This document shows, piece after piece, positions 4,976 through 6,056 of a DNA stretch of 6,056 nt. Origin of the DNA: JAYZVT01 sp050248375 (lineage in GTDB: Bacteria > Pseudomonadota > Alphaproteobacteria > Rhizobiales > Methyloligellaceae); the NCBI GenBank assembly GCA_050248375.1, contig JBFWSL010000224.1, positions 1-6,056 of the forward strand, in the 5' to 3' direction. Every line of letters starts with the position of its first letter. Position 1 is the stretch's first letter. The position numbers were made by a program, and so were the translations under genes. Below the pieces are notes generated by a model. The model searched no databases. It had not been told where the DNA came from and was given only the letters and a program-made list of their open reading frames with translations.

Positions 4976-6056
4976 ATGCGCGAATCCCTCTTCGATCTGC
5001 CGCAAGGCAACAAGTTGAGCCTGCAGTCGCAGATCCGCGAATTGCTGGTCTCCGCCATTCTGGGCGGCCAGATACCGCCCGAGGACAGGTTGCCCTCCAG
5101 CCGGCAGATGGCCAGGCGGCTTGGCGTGTCCCGCAATACCGTGGTCCTGGCCTACCAGACCCTCATCGACGACGGCTATCTCGTCGCCCGCGAGCGCAGC
5201 GGCTACTACGTCAACGAAAAGATTCTCGCCGGCCACGCCCGCCGCCAGACCGCGCGCACCCGCAAGCCCGATACCGGACTCGACTGGAGCCGGCGCTTCC
5301 GCGTCCTGCCCGCGGCGCAGGAGAACATAAAGAAGCCGGCGAACTGGCAGGACTACCCCTATCCCTTCATCTACGGACAGGTGGACCACACGCTTTTTCC
5401 CATCGCCGAGTGGCGCGAATGCAGCCGCCAGACGCTGGGCAAGCAGTGGCTCGATGCGTGGACCAGCGACTTCTGCGACCAGGACGATCCCATGCTGGTG
5501 GAGCAGATACGCACCCGCCTGCTGCCGCGCCGCGGCATCTTCGCGAGCGAGGACGAGATCCTCGTGACGCTCGGCGCCCAGAACGCCCTCTACATGCTGG
5601 CGAGCCTGCTCGTTTCCCGTGACGCCGTCGTGGTCATGGAGGAGCCGGGCTACACCGACGTGCGCAACATCTTCCGCCTGCGCACCGACCGGCTGCTGGC
5701 GATCCCGGTGGACGACCAGGGCCTGGCGGCGGACGAGCGCCTCGCCCGCGCCGACATCGTGTTCGCCACGCCGAGCCATCAGTTCCCGACCACCGTGACC
5801 ATGCCGCCCGAACGCAGGAAGGCTTTGCTCGACGCGGCCAATGCCTATGACTTCCTCGTCGTCGAGGATGACTACGAGTTCGAGACCAACTACGTCAGCG
5901 ATCCCACGCCGGCGCTTAAATCCTCGGACGCGGAAGGCCGCGTCATCTACATCGGGAGCCTGTCCAAGACCCTGTTTCCCGGCCTGCGCATGGGTTACCT
6001 GGTGGCGCCGGCTCCGCTCATCGAACAGGCGCGGGCGCTGCGCCGCCTGATGGTCC
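4976..6056 (+). CDS. MocR/GabR-family transcriptional regulator (TauR-like), 3' truncated by window edge
   Basis: This is a GntR-type winged helix fused to a fold-type I aminotransferase-like domain; 360 residues are visible and the gene runs off the window. Full-length relatives have about 470-500. The DNA-binding domain spans about 12-80 (LSLQSQIRELL; RLPSSRQMARRLGVSRNTVVLAYQTL; GYLV...SGYYV). A linker of roughly 85-125 follows. The effector domain shows GAQNAL (200-205), TPSHQFPT (265-272), VVEDDYE (295-301) and SLSKTLFPGLRMGY (328-341). Lys331 should hold PLP, with Asp298 and Tyr300 as cofactor contacts; the 31-residue Tyr-Lys spacing equals that of Bacillus GabR Tyr281-Lys312. An in-frame TAA (4970-4972) two codons upstream makes this the first possible ATG, and the ribosome site is weak, fitting low expression. 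It probably senses an amino-group substrate through PLP and controls the divergent operon. The TauR assignment rests on context. Confidence 0.9.
   Translation, partial: MRESLFDLPQGNKLSLQSQIRELLVSAILGGQIPPEDRLPSSRQMARRLGVSRNTVVLAYQTLIDDGYLVARERSGYYVNEKILAGHARRQTARTRKPDTGLDWSRRFRVLPAAQENIKKPANWQDYPYPFIYGQVDHTLFPIAEWRECSRQTLGKQWLDAWTSDFCDQDDPMLVEQIRTRLLPRRGIFASEDEILVTLGAQNALYMLASLLVSRDAVVVMEEPGYTDVRNIFRLRTDRLLAIPVDDQGLAADERLARADIVFATPSHQFPTTVTMPPERRKALLDAANAYDFLVVEDDYEFETNYVSDPTPALKSSDAEGRVIYIGSLSKTLFPGLRMGYLVAPAPLIEQARALRRLMV

Noticed and set aside
3621..5018. Long plus-strand open frame (465 codons) antisense to the aminotransferase
   Set aside because: It mirrors a well-conserved aminotransferase and crosses the intergenic promoter region into the regulator gene. 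Its composition (Gly, Ala, Val, Asp, His-rich) is that of a GC shadow frame.
4805..5779. Minus-strand open frame (324 codons) opposite the MocR-type gene
   Set aside because: The plus strand here encodes a clear winged helix plus PLP-domain protein with the expected Lys and Asp-Asp-Tyr motifs, so the antisense frame is a shadow.
4976..6056. A plain aminotransferase enzyme
   Set aside because: The first 80 residues form a GntR-type winged helix, and the TPSHQFPT and SLSKTLFPGLRMGY motifs are those of MocR-type regulators.

Overview
The window is very GC-rich, with strong third-position G/C preference and palindromic GC-rich intergenic repeats. Together with a divergent MocR-type regulator facing an aminotransferase and a TauABC transporter, this suggests an alphaproteobacterium. 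That is inference: there is no rRNA or other marker gene here to fix the taxon.

Layout from left to right: positions 1-534 hold no credible gene and are packed with G-tracts and palindromic repeat units. Positions 535-4796 hold a four-gene operon on the minus strand, read right to left: a class III (omega-amino acid type) aminotransferase (4796-3480), a TauA-like periplasmic binding protein (3422-2403), a TauB-like ATPase (2320-1388) and a TauC-like permease (1395-535). The last two genes overlap by 8 bp. Positions 4797-4975 are a divergent regulatory region. From 4976 to the right edge, on the plus strand, lies a MocR/GabR-type regulator (a GntR winged helix fused to an aminotransferase-like domain), cut by the window end after 360 residues.

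Likely logic: the ABC transporter imports taurine or a related small amino-sulfonate or omega-amino acid. The aminotransferase moves its terminal amino group to a keto acid, and the PLP-binding regulator controls the operon from the shared intergenic region. This parallels the tauR-tpa arrangement described in Rhodobacter. However, the aminotransferase resembles beta-alanine/omega-amino acid:pyruvate aminotransferases more than classical taurine:pyruvate aminotransferase, and no xsc, pta or ald gene is in view. The exact substrate is therefore open.

Features beyond ordinary annotation: tauA is bracketed by two perfect intercistronic hairpins. TauB has a Lys/Ala/Pro-rich N-terminal extension with a 27-bp tandem duplication. 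The aminotransferase seems to have Lys where relatives have the substrate-carboxylate Arg. The divergent promoter carries TGGA-type direct and inverted repeats around a perfect TATAAT. An 86-bp inverted pair of palindromic units sits downstream of the operon. No clearly new multi-gene system is visible; the genes form a recognisable uptake-plus-transamination cassette with some unusual details.
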